NCBI GenBank assembly: GCA_015064395.1
Contig: SVSH01000009.1
Span: forward strand, 1-64,000
Length of the DNA: 64,000 bases
Reading direction: 5' to 3'
DNA from: Oscillospiraceae bacterium
GTDB taxonomy: Bacteria; Bacillota; Clostridia; Oscillospirales; CAG-272
The notes below the pieces were generated by a model. That model did no database searches. It was not told the origin of the DNA and saw nothing but the letters and a program-made list of their open reading frames with translations. A program made the translations under genes and the position numbers. The number at the start of each line of letters is the position of its first letter. Position 1 is the first letter of the stretch. Of the stretch, positions 1-13,185 are shown piece after piece.

Positions 1-639
1 TGGGGTGTTGTCCTGATCGAAGGACGGTTGTTCATCTGCAAGGCTTTGGTAGCCGTAGGTCAGCTTTTCGAGCAGACCGTCGAGCTGCTGATCCTGTTCG
101 TATGTCAGCGATTCGCAGTTATCTCTTACGTAGACGATGCACCGATAGAGCAGGCTTGCCTCATCCTCGCTGAACATTCTGTTTTTGTCCATGAGCTGTG
201 ATCGGGTGATAAAGGATTCCTTGGCGTGTTCAAAGTCAGTCGTATAATCTCCGTGCGCCACATACGTTCCATTTCGTGCCTGTTTCCACGTGCAAAACAG
301 AAACCCGTGACTGCCATAAGCTCCGGCGAGGACGGTATCACCGTATTCGGAAAACTTTCGGTATTGGCTGACCTCGGGGATGGGCATCTTGGGGGATCGC
401 TCATATAGATTCACGTATTCACGGATGCGATAGGCTTCGTCGCTGATCGCCGTGAAGGTGTCACTAAAGTTCTGCGAGGTAACTTTGTCATCGGTATAGA
501 GAAGTGTTCCGTCCACAAGCTGTTGACAGAGGAATATGCCGTTCTGCCTGATCGACAGCGTTCCTGTGGCTTCATCGAGCGTTCCCGTGCATCCGAGCTT
601 CGGGAGCTTTCGCATCATTTCTTCTTGGTAAATGCTCAT
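1..639 (-). CDS. hypothetical protein, 3' end truncated by window edge
   Basis: Open minus-strand frame from ATG at 639 (AGGAGG upstream) to base 1 without a stop: MSIYQEEMMRKLPKLGCTGTLDEATGTLSIRQNGIFLCQQLVDGTLLY... Absent from the ORF track because it runs off the window. Confidence 0.75.
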   Translation of the reverse strand, partial: MSIYQEEMMRKLPKLGCTGTLDEATGTLSIRQNGIFLCQQLVDGTLLYTDDKVTSQNFSDTFTAISDEAYRIREYVNLYERSPKMPIPEVSQYRKFSEYGDTVLAGAYGSHGFLFCTWKQARNGTYVAHGDYTTDFEHAKESFITRSQLMDKNRMFSEDEASLLYRCIVYVRDNCESLTYEQDQQLDGLLEKLTYGYQSLADEQPSFDQDNTP

Positions 640-814
640 GTATTTTTCCTCCTAATTTTTTATTTTTGGCAAAAGAAAAAGGCACACGGATTTTTCTTTT
701 CCATGTGCCTTGGGTGGCTGATATTTTGCACCGACAGAGTTCAAATCCCTGAACTGTGGGGAAATAGCGATTTTATATCTCCATTTTTGTATCTCGATAT
801 TTCGCTCTGAAAAA

Positions 815-846
815 CGAAAAAAGCCTTGAAAAATCAAGGCTTTTTG
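815..846 (-). terminator. rho-independent terminator downstream of tRNA-Gln
   Basis: AAAAAGCCTTGAAAAATCAAGGCTTTTT hairpin with T-rich flank on both strands. Confidence 0.7.
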
Positions 847-874
847 TGGCGATATCTTTTTTATCGCCCTTTGA

Positions 875-950
875 TGGCTGGGGTACTAGGATTCGAACCT
901 AGGTAATGACGGAGTCAGAGTCCGTTGCCTTACCGCTTGGCGATACCCCA
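875..950 (-). tRNA. tRNA-Gln (anticodon CTG)
   Basis: Reverse complement TGGGGTATCGCCAAGCGGTAAGGCAACGGACTCTGACTCCGTCATTACCTAGGTTCGAATCCTAGTACCCCAGCCA folds as a cloverleaf; anticodon loop CTCTGAC; T-loop GGTTCGAATCC; encoded CCA. Confidence 0.93.
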
Positions 951-1053
951 ATGATTCAACGCATGATATTATAGCAAACTTTTCCCGCGTTGTCAATAGT
1001 TTTGACAAAAAAAATACAAATATTCCTCATTTATTTTTTTGGTGTGATTTGCC

Positions 1054-1093
1054 ATAAAACAGGGCAAGAGTTTCCTCCTGCCCTGCTGTTTTG
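1054..1093 (-). terminator. terminator of the 1103-2320 gene
   Basis: AAAACAGGGCAAGAGTTTCCTCCTGCCCTGCTGTTTT hairpin immediately after the stop. Confidence 0.65.
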
Positions 1094-1102
1094 TGTTTGA
1101 TT

Positions 1103-2320
1103 TTACACGTTCAAATAGGTCACGCGGGGGGCGTCCGAAATCTTTTTCTCGTTTCCGTCCGGCTCAAGACACAGCACACACGAGCCGTTGGAGACGAGCA
1201 CGTCGCCATTTTGCATCAGACGATAGGCCACTACGCCGCGGCGCAGGAGAGTGTCCGTGCCGTCGGGGGATTTGCGGTGAAGCTCCCAGGACCTCGGAAT
1301 GATGCCGGGGTTTTTATCTCCCTTGTTTTGATTCTCCTTAAGCTCCTTTTCTGCTTGAATAAAGTTGCCGTCAATGAACATTTGCTCCTCGTCGCGGCGC
1401 TTGACGTCGCCCGAATTTGACAGCGTCTTGCCAGAGTATTTGACCGAGAAGAAGTTGAAAAATCCAAACAGTGCCCTTACCATACGGAACGGAAACAGTA
1501 AGATATCGACAAGACAGCCCGATGAACGAGGCGTTCCCTTTTGCTTATAGGGGCGGCGAATGTAATAGAGTGAGCCGTCGGGCGCGGACTGGGGATGGAC
1601 AAAATCATACGCGTCATCGGCCAGCACCTCTTGCATGGTGCCCGTGGCGATATTCATCAGGCAAATCGCGCTGGGACCCAGCACGGGACGGGCGGCGCTT
1701 TGCATCATCGCGCGGTACATCCCATAGGGAACTCCCCCGGGAGCGTGATCCTCATCGTCCTTTTTGCTTTGCACAGCAAGGCCTGCAGAGGAAAAATAGA
1801 TCTCGTTCGGGTTTGTTTTAGACCAGACCGGCTCACTGTCCCAGGAGGGGCCGTCGGTATACGTATCGCAGATGGTTTTGCCCGCCTCCAGGACGCCAAT
1901 GTGGCTCTCTCCCGCGAAGGCGGCGCTGACGACCAGGCGGTCGCCGTTGTAATCAAAATCGTGGTAGGCGGTATCCCCGCTGCTGATCACGATGCCCTCC
2001 TGGGTGTGGTCATTCTTAAATTTTCGATAAATTCCCGCGGTATCGTCAATGCGGATGGAATAGACCAGCTCCCCGTTTTTGGTTGCCATACAGCCGACAG
2101 CGGCGTTGACGGCGGCGACCCGACTTTGGGCATCGGCGCCGGGCTGAAAGGCGTTGGTAAACATGGCGCCCGACCCACTTCGTTTCCATTCGGTGCGGTT
2201 GGCGCTGTCGCGGATCTTACGGAGGTAAGTTTCCAGCACCTCGCTACGGATGGGGTGGTCTTGGCCGCCGGTGTGGACGAACATGGAGCCATCGGAGATA
2301 TAGAGGTAGGAATGGGACAT
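1103..2320 (-). CDS. hypothetical protein with TolB/beta-propeller-like character
   Basis: 405 aa ORF; repeated blade-like segments (GTMQEVLADDAYDFVHPQSAPDGSLYYIRRP); no closer family recognised. Confidence 0.7.
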   Translation of the reverse strand: MSHSYLYISDGSMFVHTGGQDHPIRSEVLETYLRKIRDSANRTEWKRSGSGAMFTNAFQPGADAQSRVAAVNAAVGCMATKNGELVYSIRIDDTAGIYRKFKNDHTQEGIVISSGDTAYHDFDYNGDRLVVSAAFAGESHIGVLEAGKTICDTYTDGPSWDSEPVWSKTNPNEIYFSSAGLAVQSKKDDEDHAPGGVPYGMYRAMMQSAARPVLGPSAICLMNIATGTMQEVLADDAYDFVHPQSAPDGSLYYIRRPYKQKGTPRSSGCLVDILLFPFRMVRALFGFFNFFSVKYSGKTLSNSGDVKRRDEEQMFIDGNFIQAEKELKENQNKGDKNPGIIPRSWELHRKSPDGTDTLLRRGVVAYRLMQNGDVLVSNGSCVLCLEPDGNEKKISDAPRVTYLNV

Positions 2321-2361
2321 GGTGGGACTCCTTTCGGGGAATTTATGGGAAATTTAAGGTT

Positions 2362-2965
2362 CTAACAGCTTCTCCTTTTGACGCGCACACAGCTGCGCGC
2401 GTGCGCTGTACCGGTTTTTGATGCCACTTCTTGGGGCGCGCCAAGAAGTGGCCAAGAAACGCGCCCAGGCGTTCCCCCTGGGAACCCCCGGCATTGCCGC
2501 TCTGCAAAGAGAAAGACGAGATAGACATATATTTTGCCTGTGCGGTGCTCCAAATTTTGTCACCACGAGCGGCAGGCGGAAAAAACAAAAAAATTTTGCA
2601 ATCTCCACAGGGGCGTTCTTCGAACGCCCGCGGGCGAACGCAGTTCGCCCCTACAGGCAAATCTAATATAGTGGAGCGAATGGGGTGGGGCCCTCTCCGT
2701 CGGCTTCGCCGACACCTCTCCCAGCGGGAGAGGCTTTCGTGGAGCAGATGTGCCCCACAACACAATTCTAATATCGTAGAGAAGAAGGGGTAGGGGCCCC
2801 ACTTCTTGCGGGAGCCGATTTCGCCTGCGGCGAAATCACTATGAAATAGCGGAGTTCTTCCCCATACAGGGCTAGAAGAAGTTGTCCCGGCTACGCTTTC
2901 ATTTTTTCTTTGAAAGTTCTTGGGGGGTGTGGGGGACTTCTTTCAAGAAGTCCCCCACGTCGTTT
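2362..2965. repeat. modular intergenic repeat copy R1 (left end, REP pair, 3' hairpin module)
   Basis: Left end CTTCTCCTTTTGACGCGCACACAGCTGCGCGCGTGCGCTGTACCGG, hairpin GCCACTTCTTGG-N6-CCAAGAAGTGGC, CCCAGGCGTTCCCCCTGGGAACCCC, CACGAGCGGCAGGCGG, shared with many other intergenic copies. Confidence 0.85.
2609..2654. repeat. paired inverted REP (BIME-like)
   Basis: AGGGGCGTTCTTCGAACGCCCGCGGGCGAACGCAGTTCGCCCCTA: two GTAGGGGCGAAC..GTTCGCCCGC-type palindromes in inverted orientation. Confidence 0.75.
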
Positions 2966-2968
2966 TCC

Positions 2969-5506
2969 TTATTCCTTATCTTCCTCCAGCACCGGCACAA
3001 CGATCTCCGCTGTTTCCTCGGTGGGGGTTTCTTGTGTTTCTTCGTCCTTCTTTTCGTCGGGCGAGACCTTGGTGAAGTTCACGATCTTCTGGTCGTCGTC
3101 CAGTCTCATGACGATAACGCCGGACGCGCTACGCGAGTAGGTGTTGATACCGGCAACGGGGGTACGGATGATGGTGCCCTGGTCGGTGATGAGCATCAGG
3201 TCGTCCTGCTCTTCTACCGCGCAAATGCCGGCCAGCTTGCCCGTTTTTTCGCTGATATTGTGGCAGATCACGCCCGATCCACCGCGGTTTTTCATCTGGC
3301 GGAACTCACTAAAGTCAGTTCTCTTACCAAAGCCGCGCTCGGTGACGGTCATGAGCATCTTGTCCTCGTCAACCAAGACGGCACCCACGACCACGTCGTC
3401 TGCGGACAAGCGCATACCGCGCACGCCGCGCGCCGTTCTGCCCATCACGCGGACGGTCTCCTCGTCAAAGCGAGTCGCCGCGCCGTTTGCCGTGGCGATC
3501 AGAATGTTCTCGCCACCCTTGGTGTGAACGACAAATAACAATTCGTCGCCCTCGTCCAAAGAAATTGCGATCTTACCGCCCTTTCTCTGATATTCAAACT
3601 CCTTGAGCGCCGTTCTCTTGATAACGCCGAGCTTGGTTACCATGGTCAGGTGCTCGCCCTCGTTGAAGGCATCGATGCTGATGATGGTGGTGACCTTCTC
3701 GCCGTCCGCCAGCTGCAGGACGTTGGCAAGATAGGTGCCCTTGGCCGTACGGGATGCCTCGGGGATCATGTACGCCTTGATGCAATGAACCTTACCCGTG
3801 TTGGTAAACATCATGAGCAGCGAATGGCTGTGAACGGACAGCACCTTTTCGATGAAGTCCTCTTCCTTGGTCGTCATACCGATCAGTCCCTTACCGCCGC
3901 GGTGCTGTGCGGTGTAGGTATCCGCCGGCAGTCGCTTGATATAACCGGTGTGGGTCAGCGTAATGACGCAGTTGTGGCGCTCGATCAGATCCTCGTAGAC
4001 GATCTCGTTCTCGGCCGCGCAGATCTCGGTTCTTCTCTCGTCGCCATACTTCTCCTTGATCTCCAGCATTTCCTTCTTGATGATGTCGCGGATCTTGGTC
4101 TCATCGGCCAAAATGCCGCGCAGCTCCTCGATCAGGGCGTGCAGACGGTTCAGCTCGTCCTCGATCTTGTCTCTCTCCATGCCGGTCAGTCGTCCCAGCG
4201 TCATTTCGACGATGGCCTGCGCCTGCACGTCGGTCAGACCAAAGCGATCCATGAGCTTGGCCTTGGAGTCGGGGATGGAGGTCGATGTCTTCATGATCTG
4301 AACGACCTCATCAATATTATCGTTGGCAATCTTATATCCCTCGAGAATGTGGGCGCGGGCCAGCGCCTTGTCCAGCTCAAACTTGGTGCGGTTGGTGATG
4401 ACCGACTCCTGGTGAGCAATATAATGATCCAAAATTTGAGGCAGCGAGAGCACCTTGGGCTCGTTGTTGACAACGGCCAGCATATTGACGGCGCAGGTAT
4501 CCTGCAGCTGAGAATACTTATACAGCTGATTGAGAATGACCTGACCGTTGGCGTCGCGGCGATACTCGATCACGATTCTCATACCCGCACGACCCGACTC
4601 GTCTCTCATGTCGGTGATACCCTCAACGCGCTTGTCGCGGTGCAGATTGGCGATCGACTCGCACAGCATACTCTTATTGACACCGTAGGGGATCTCGGTG
4701 ATGATGATGCGTCTGTTCTCCTCGTCCACTTCGGCCTTGGCGCGAACCATGATACGGCCGCGACCCGTCGTGTAGGCCTCCAAAATACCGTTAGTACCGT
4801 AGATGGTGGCACGGGTCGGGAAGTCGGGTCCCTTGACGTACTCCATCAGCTCGGGAACGGTACACTCGGGGTGATCCATGCGGAAAATGGTGGCGTCGAT
4901 GACCTCACCTAAGTTATGGGGCGGAATATTGGTCGCCATACCGACGGCGATACCCATCGCGCCGTTGACCAAAAGATTGGGAAAACGGGCGGGAAGTACG
5001 GTCGGCTCGTCCAAGCGGTTATCAAAGTTTTTGGTCATCTTGACCACGTTCTTGTCCATGTCGCGGAGCAATTCGTCCGAAATTTTGGACATTCTCGCCT
5101 CGGTATAACGGTAAGCGGCCGCGCCGTCACCGTCCACGGAACCGAAGTTACCCTGACCCTCTACCAGCGGATAGCGATAGGAAAAGTCCTGCGCCATGCG
5201 GACCATCGTGCCGTAAACGGCGGCGTCACCGTGGGGGTGATAGCGACCGAGCACGTTACCGACGGTGGTAGCCGACTTACGGAAGGGCTTGGAGTGAATA
5301 AGACCATCCTCGTACATGGCGTACATGATACGGCGTTGACCCGGCTTCATACCGTCGCGGACGTCGGGAAGGGCGCGGGAGATGATGACAGACATGGAGT
5401 ATTCGATGAAGGATTTTTTGACCTCCTTCTCCATGGGGATGGGGATGATCTTCTGATCGGGAAATTCGATGCTTTCGTTTTCGCGTTTTTTATCAAAGGG
5501 TTTCAA
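2969..5506 (-). CDS. gyrA: DNA gyrase subunit A
   Basis: 845 aa; [74 protein letters not shown]. Confidence 0.97.
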   Translation of the reverse strand: MKPFDKKRENESIEFPDQKIIPIPMEKEVKKSFIEYSMSVIISRALPDVRDGMKPGQRRIMYAMYEDGLIHSKPFRKSATTVGNVLGRYHPHGDAAVYGTMVRMAQDFSYRYPLVEGQGNFGSVDGDGAAAYRYTEARMSKISDELLRDMDKNVVKMTKNFDNRLDEPTVLPARFPNLLVNGAMGIAVGMATNIPPHNLGEVIDATIFRMDHPECTVPELMEYVKGPDFPTRATIYGTNGILEAYTTGRGRIMVRAKAEVDEENRRIIITEIPYGVNKSMLCESIANLHRDKRVEGITDMRDESGRAGMRIVIEYRRDANGQVILNQLYKYSQLQDTCAVNMLAVVNNEPKVLSLPQILDHYIAHQESVITNRTKFELDKALARAHILEGYKIANDNIDEVVQIMKTSTSIPDSKAKLMDRFGLTDVQAQAIVEMTLGRLTGMERDKIEDELNRLHALIEELRGILADETKIRDIIKKEMLEIKEKYGDERRTEICAAENEIVYEDLIERHNCVITLTHTGYIKRLPADTYTAQHRGGKGLIGMTTKEEDFIEKVLSVHSHSLLMMFTNTGKVHCIKAYMIPEASRTAKGTYLANVLQLADGEKVTTIISIDAFNEGEHLTMVTKLGVIKRTALKEFEYQRKGGKIAISLDEGDELLFVVHTKGGENILIATANGAATRFDEETVRVMGRTARGVRGMRLSADDVVVGAVLVDEDKMLMTVTERGFGKRTDFSEFRQMKNRGGSGVICHNISEKTGKLAGICAVEEQDDLMLITDQGTIIRTPVAGINTYSRSASGVIVMRLDDDQKIVNFTKVSPDEKKDEETQETPTEETAEIVVPVLEEDKE

Positions 5507-5559
5507 TGGTCAAGTGTCCTTTCTTCTTTGATATTTATAGGGGTGGATTAAATTTCAAG

Positions 5560-6108
5560 CTACTTTTTCTACAGCCTCGCCCAGCTTCGCGCGCTCGGTA
5601 TGCTGTATGAATGTTCATTCTTTGCCGCGCGGCAAAGAACGAACCAAGAAAACGCGCCCGGACGTTCCCTCCGGGGCCTCCCTTTCCGTGCCGCTCTACA
5701 AAGAGAAAAACGTGAGGTCACATATATGCTTTTTTGCTGTGCCTCAACTTTAGTCAACACGCGCGGCAGGTGTTGAAAAAATTTTTTTACTCTCCGTAGG
5801 GGCGTTCAAAGAACGCCCGCGGGCGAACAAAGTTCGCCCCTACGGGGAACACAAGGGCTTTTGCCCTTAAATGAGTGCGGCTTTTTTTGAAGCCGTGCTC
5901 GCAAACGCTGAAGATGCAACCCTTTGCGCCACAATCAGGTGAAATTCATTTCACCGTGGCGCACTGCGGGGTTCTAAGGGGCTTGCCCCTTAGTCCTCTT
6001 TCTTGGTTCGTTCTTTCTCGGACGAGAAAGAATGAACACCAATGCCGCACAGCGCGGCGCGCAGCTCGACGAAGTCGAGGTGGGCTGTACGCGCGTTTGT
6101 AGGAGAAA
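5560..6108. repeat. modular intergenic repeat copy R2 (both ends)
   Basis: Left end CTTTTTCTACAGCCTCGCCCAGCTTCGCGCGCTCGG with hairpin GTTCATTCTTTGCC-GCGC-GGCAAAGAACGAAC; right end GTTCGTTCTTTCTC..GAGAAAGAATGAAC ... CAGCTCGACGAAGTCGAGGTGGGCTGTACGCGCG. Confidence 0.85.
5796..5843. repeat. paired inverted REP (BIME-like)
   Basis: GTAGGGGCGTTCAAAGAACGCCCGCGGGCGAACAAAGTTCGCCCCTAC. Confidence 0.8.
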
Positions 6109-6119
6109 CAGTGGAAAAT

Positions 6120-6623
6120 TTAGTTTTTTCTTCTAAAATACCTCACCGCCGCAGGAATATATACGATCAGCGAACCGATCAGACCTGCCAGAAGTACGGC
6201 AAACAGATGAACAATGCTTTTTTCCTCGATTGCTCGCCATGCGCCGAGCAACAGGTGTGCAGGAACAGTCATTAACAAATAGGTCAGCGGGTGATCAAAC
6301 AGCCGCCGGGCGGTAAACGCCGCATACACACCGCAAGCAAAAAACAACAGCGGCAAGACGGAGATGCCAACGCCCACAAGAGCGTCGAGTAAAAATCCGC
6401 CGATCATGCCGAAGACAGCACCTGCCACAGGTCCCCTCTTCCAGCCCAACAGCAAAACGAGAGCGAAAGTCAATTCTACCGTCGCGCCAAAAATAGGAAC
6501 GTAGGAGAGAAAGCTTGCTTGGATGATACAAAACAGCCACAAAAGTAGCAAATACAGCACCCATTTTAAGGGGGTCAGCGGCTCTCGCGCCAGCTTACGA
6601 TCATCTCGGATCTCATGGTTCAC
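6120..6623 (-). CDS. mreD: rod shape-determining protein MreD
   Basis: 167 aa multi-TM protein directly downstream of and overlapping mreC; MreD-like topology. Confidence 0.82.
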   Translation of the reverse strand: MNHEIRDDRKLAREPLTPLKWVLYLLLLWLFCIIQASFLSYVPIFGATVELTFALVLLLGWKRGPVAGAVFGMIGGFLLDALVGVGISVLPLLFFACGVYAAFTARRLFDHPLTYLLMTVPAHLLLGAWRAIEEKSIVHLFAVLLAGLIGSLIVYIPAAVRYFRRKN

Positions 6624-7479
6624 GGTCCGTCACCTCCTCACCCCCGGATTGCCCTGTGACGATCATCAAAACGTCGGTTGCCCCATAGTCAGCATACAGC
6701 CTGACGTAGGCATAGGGGGAGCGGTCGTAGGCATCGGCACCGACCTCTACGATCTCGCCGATGATGATTCCGCCGGGGTAGGTCTCGCCAAAGCCGTTGG
6801 TCACCACGACGTCGCCTACCTGTAGGGCAGTCTGATAGTCTACGTTGGTGTCCAAATATTGAAGCTTGGCATGTTCATTTCCCGCTTGCAGGCCGCAGAG
6901 CGTTCCGTTGATGCCCGATCGAACGACCATCGCACCGACAAACACCGTTTCATCCCTCAGTGTTGTGACCTTACAGGTGGCCGCGGATACCTCACTGACG
7001 GTACCGTACAGTCCCGATGCACTCAGCACCGGCATACCGACTGCCACGCCGTGCCGGCTTCCCCGATTGAGGGTCACCGTTCTGCCTGACGGGTCGTTGT
7101 TATATATAATTGCTGCATCTGTCAGAATAAGATCCTTATTTTCTTGTTTCAGATCCAAATATTCGCGCAGCTGCTCGTTTTCCTTTTTCAGTTGCTCCAG
7201 GGTAGAAAGCTGATCCTTGAGCTTGCCGATCTCGCCTTGAGCATCGGATAATTGTTGTTTAAGATTTTCGTAGTCGTCCCGACTTGCCATCGCACCTTGA
7301 GCGGCTTTACCGGCAGATGAAAGCAGGCGGGTGAAAGGAGAGGAGAGGGTGGTGATCGTACCTCGTATGACGTCTTTGGTTTGAGTCAGGGAGAGGGCGG
7401 TGGGGATAGCGCAAAGGAGCAGAGCGATGACAAGGCAGATGGCGAGTTGTTTGGGAAGAGTCAGTTTTTTTCTTCGCAT
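6613..7479 (-). CDS. mreC: rod shape-determining protein MreC
   Basis: 288 aa; N-terminal TM, coiled coil, GLYGTVSEVSAATCKVTTLRDETVFVGAMVVRSGINGTLCG, VVTNGFGETYPGGIIIGEI. Confidence 0.92.
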   Translation of the reverse strand: MRRKKLTLPKQLAICLVIALLLCAIPTALSLTQTKDVIRGTITTLSSPFTRLLSSAGKAAQGAMASRDDYENLKQQLSDAQGEIGKLKDQLSTLEQLKKENEQLREYLDLKQENKDLILTDAAIIYNNDPSGRTVTLNRGSRHGVAVGMPVLSASGLYGTVSEVSAATCKVTTLRDETVFVGAMVVRSGINGTLCGLQAGNEHAKLQYLDTNVDYQTALQVGDVVVTNGFGETYPGGIIIGEIVEVGADAYDRSPYAYVRLYADYGATDVLMIVTGQSGGEEVTDREP

Positions 7480-7519
7480 GGATGCTCCTTTCTTTCTTTT
7501 TTAGGTGGGGTATCTAAAC

Positions 7520-8012
7520 TTTTAACAGCTTCTTCTACGGACGCGCATACAGCTTCGCGCCGTGCTGTGCCGGTTTGATTGTTCATTCTTTCTCATCCGA
7601 GAAAGAACGAACCAAGAAAGCGGACCCGGGCGTTCCCCCTGGGAACCCCCGGCATTGCCGCTCTGCAAAGCATAAGACGAGATAGACATATGTTTTGTCT
7701 GTGCGGTGCTCCCAATTTTGTCAACACGCGCGGCAGGCGGAAAAAGCAAGAAATTTTTGCAATCTCCACAGGGGCGTTCTTCGAACGCCCGCGGGCGAAC
7801 ACAGTTCGCCCCTACAGGCAAATCTAACATTGTGGAGCGAATGGGTGGGGCCCCATGAGCTCGCGGCAGTACCTATGGAATAGCGGAGTTCTTTCCCTTA
7901 CAGGGCTAGAAGAAGTCGCCGGGGCGAGCCTTACTTTTTTCCTTTCCATAAAGTTTTTTGAGGGGGTCAGGGGAACTTTTTTCTAAAAAAGTTCCCCTCG
8001 TACTCCTCGTCT
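7520..8012. repeat. modular intergenic repeat copy R3
   Basis: Left end CTTCTTCTACGGACGCGCATACAGCTTCGCGCCGTGCTGTGCCGG; hairpin at 7581-7612; GTTCCCCCTGGGAACCCC; REP pair; 3' hairpin module next to gyrB stop. Confidence 0.85.
7769..7815. repeat. paired inverted REP (BIME-like)
   Basis: AGGGGCGTTCTTCGAACGCCCGCGGGCGAACACAGTTCGCCCCTAC. Confidence 0.78.
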
Positions 8013-8016
8013 CCCC

Positions 8017-10562
<2,546 letters not shown>

Positions 10563-10565
10563 CCC

Positions 10566-10811
10566 TCACTCACACCGCCCAAGCAGTGCGGTGGACGAAA
10601 GCTGGGAAAAGCAGATTTTGTTTTTCTTTTTTTCTTTATACAACACAAACGCGCGCGGCAGCTCCTCACATGAGGCACTCACCTCGCCGCGGCTTTCGGC
10701 CTTGGCCAAATACTGCCGTGTGGTGTGCGAGATGGTCGAGTTATCGATATCAAAAATGCCAATGATATCCTTCTCTCGGATATTTTTATTGCTTCCAATA
10801 TGAAGATACAT
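10566..10811 (-). CDS. remB: DUF370 / RemB-like extracellular matrix regulator
   Basis: 81 aa MYLHIGSNKNIREKDIIGIFDIDNSTISHTTRQYLAKAESRG; position between recF and gyrB matches Bacillus remB (yaaB). Confidence 0.88.
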   Translation of the reverse strand: MYLHIGSNKNIREKDIIGIFDIDNSTISHTTRQYLAKAESRGEVSASCEELPRAFVLYKEKKKNKICFSQLSSTALLGRCE

Positions 10812-10832
10812 GGTATTCTCCCATTTTTTAGA

Positions 10833-11960
10833 TCAAACGGCCGTGAACGTGCCTTTTTTTACTTGAATGACGTTTGCTTCGCAAAGACGCGCCATTTCGT
10901 TTGTCTCGCAGGTCGTCAAAATCACCTGCTTGTCACGAATGCGACTTGTCAGATAGTCCCGTCGGCGGGCGTCCAATTCACTCAACACGTCGTCGAACAG
11001 ATACACAGGGTGCTCCGCGCACGTCTCGCGGCAGATCTCGCCTTCTGCCAGCTTCATGGCCAGCGCCAGCGAGCGTTGTTGCCCCTGAGAGGCGAAAAGA
11101 CGGGCGCAGACGCCGTTGAGCGTGATGTCGATATCATCCCGATGAATGCCCCACAACGTGTATCCCGCGCCAATTTCGCGGGCGTGAGAGGTGGTCAGAA
11201 GCTTGAGATACGCTTCCTTTGTCTTTTTGGTGTCGAGATACTCCTCTTCACAGGACAGATGTGCCGTGCCAAGATAATGAAAATCAGGGGTCTCCTGCCC
11301 TTTTGTCATGTCCTCAAACACGTCGCGGGCGGCCTTTCTCATTTTTTGAATATACTCCACACGATAGCGAGCAATGATCGCTCCCTCGTGGGCCAGCTGC
11401 TCTGACCACACGTCAACGGTGTCCTCCATGATGCGGCGGGCACTCTCGCTCTCGGACGCCTCCTTGATCAGGCGATTGCGCTCCTTGAGTATCTTCTGAT
11501 ACCGCTGAAGCGCGCCCATGTAGACGGGCTTGAGCTGGGATATGGCAACGTCAAGAAAATTACGCCGCAGATCGGGTCCGCTCTTGATGATGGACAGATG
11601 CTCGGGACAAAACAGCACCACTCTCAGCCCGCCGATCAGATCGGACATTTTGGCGATGGGCAGACCGTTTTGCTCCATCTTGCGGCGTCTGCCTGCCATG
11701 AGCGTGGCGGACAATCGCATATCACGGATATGATCGCAATAGTCCAGCGTGACCGTCGCATGATCCTGTCCAAAGCGAATCAGATCAGCGTCGCGCGCCC
11801 CGCGAAAGCTCTTGCCCAGCGCCATCATTGCGATGGCCTCTAAAAGATTAGTCTTGCCCTGGGCGTTGTCTCCCAAAAGAAGATTGACTTGTGGGCAAAA
11901 CTCCACCTTGGCACTTTCTATGTTGCGAAAATTCTCAACTTGTATGGTTTTACACTGCAT
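10833..11960 (-). CDS. recF: DNA replication and repair protein RecF
   Basis: 375 aa; LLLGDNAQGKTNLLEAIAMMALGKSFR (Walker A), LFDDVLSELDARRRDYL (Walker B). Confidence 0.96.
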   Translation of the reverse strand: MQCKTIQVENFRNIESAKVEFCPQVNLLLGDNAQGKTNLLEAIAMMALGKSFRGARDADLIRFGQDHATVTLDYCDHIRDMRLSATLMAGRRRKMEQNGLPIAKMSDLIGGLRVVLFCPEHLSIIKSGPDLRRNFLDVAISQLKPVYMGALQRYQKILKERNRLIKEASESESARRIMEDTVDVWSEQLAHEGAIIARYRVEYIQKMRKAARDVFEDMTKGQETPDFHYLGTAHLSCEEEYLDTKKTKEAYLKLLTTSHAREIGAGYTLWGIHRDDIDITLNGVCARLFASQGQQRSLALAMKLAEGEICRETCAEHPVYLFDDVLSELDARRRDYLTSRIRDKQVILTTCETNEMARLCEANVIQVKKGTFTAV

Positions 11961-11973
11961 AACCGCGTGTCGG

Positions 11974-13125
11974 TCACTCCTTCATGCGGACGGGAAGCAG
12001 GAAGAACAATTCACTATGATCGTCGCTTGCCTCCAGGGGCTCGATGTTAATGGAGGTCAAGGCCGAGGTCATGCTGATCTTAACGGTATCTGCCGTGCAG
12101 GCACGCAGAGAGTCGATCAGATAGCGGTTGTTAAAGGCAATGGTCAGATCGTCACCCTCGTGGACAATGGACAGCTCGTCATAGGTGCTGCCTGCCGTGC
12201 TGGTAGCGTAGATCTTGAGCAGATCGCCCTCCAGCTGCAGCTTAACGTGCGAGCGGACGCTGCCGGCAATTCTCTCCTCGGTGATGAGAGCCGCACGGTC
12301 CAGCGCGGACAGAAGCGCATTCTTATCCACCTCAATACCGATGCGATGAGAGGAGATAATGACGCGATCGTAATCGATGTATTCGCCGTCGATCAGGCGG
12401 GAGAAGAAGGTCAGGTCTCCCAGCTTCATGAGAATGTTCTTGCGGCTGACGAAGATGCGGGCATCCTCTTCCTCGCTGTCCAGCAGCATTCTCTGCAATT
12501 CACCCACCGTCTTGACGGGCATGATGAAGGAATAGTTCATGGGAACGCCCTCGGCGCCGGCATTGGTCATCTCGGTCGAAACGGCACACTTGGCCAGGCG
12601 GAAGCCGTCACAGGTAACAGCCATCATATTATCCTCAACGATCTTGAAGTAGCAGCCGTTGAGCACAGGGCGCTGATCGTTAACGCCCATGGCATGGGAT
12701 ACCTTAGCGATCATCTTTTTGAGCACGGACTGATTGACGACAAAGCCCTTATCACCCAGCAGGTGAGGGATCTCGGGAAAATCGGAGCCACGCAGGGCGT
12801 TCATTTTATGGGTGGACTTACCGGCCTCAAAGGTAGCCGTCAGCTTATCGTCAACCGTCAGCGTGACCTCATCGCCGTCCATGACCTTGACGGTCTGATT
12901 AAACTTTTGCGCATTGATGATATAGCTACCGCCCTCGAGAACCTCGGGGTGAATGGTGATCTGTACGCCCTTTTCAAGGTCAAAGGTAGTCAGGGTACAG
13001 GTATCGGGCTCGACGGCCTCAATCAGGATGCCTTCGATACCGGGCATAGTGGATTTACCCGACACGGCGCACATCAAGGGGGCAATGGCTTCGCTAATGC
13101 TCTGGCGGTTGAAAACGATTTTCAT
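11974..13125 (-). CDS. dnaN: DNA polymerase III subunit beta (sliding clamp)
   Basis: 383 aa; MKIVFNRQSISEAIAPLMCAVSGKSTMPGIEGILIEA ... terminal LLPVRMKE. Confidence 0.95.
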   Translation of the reverse strand: MKIVFNRQSISEAIAPLMCAVSGKSTMPGIEGILIEAVEPDTCTLTTFDLEKGVQITIHPEVLEGGSYIINAQKFNQTVKVMDGDEVTLTVDDKLTATFEAGKSTHKMNALRGSDFPEIPHLLGDKGFVVNQSVLKKMIAKVSHAMGVNDQRPVLNGCYFKIVEDNMMAVTCDGFRLAKCAVSTEMTNAGAEGVPMNYSFIMPVKTVGELQRMLLDSEEEDARIFVSRKNILMKLGDLTFFSRLIDGEYIDYDRVIISSHRIGIEVDKNALLSALDRAALITEERIAGSVRSHVKLQLEGDLLKIYATSTAGSTYDELSIVHEGDDLTIAFNNRYLIDSLRACTADTVKISMTSALTSINIEPLEASDDHSELFFLLPVRMKE

Positions 13126-13185
13126 GGTTTTGTCCTCCGAAATTTTTTGAATTTGGAATGTATGTTTTATTTTTATTTTTATTTT

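Noticed and set aside
679-711. AAGGCACACGG..CCATGTGCCTT hairpin upstream of the first gene as a riboswitch
   Set aside because: Most simply a terminator or attenuator-type stem with a T-rich tail on the minus strand; no recognisable aptamer.
2343-2802. Short ORFs inside the modular repeats (for example FPLGTPGIAALQ.. and RSSTKSRW.. peptides)
   Set aside because: The same peptide strings recur only because the DNA repeat recurs; frames vary between copies, no consistent start or RBS; treated as spurious.
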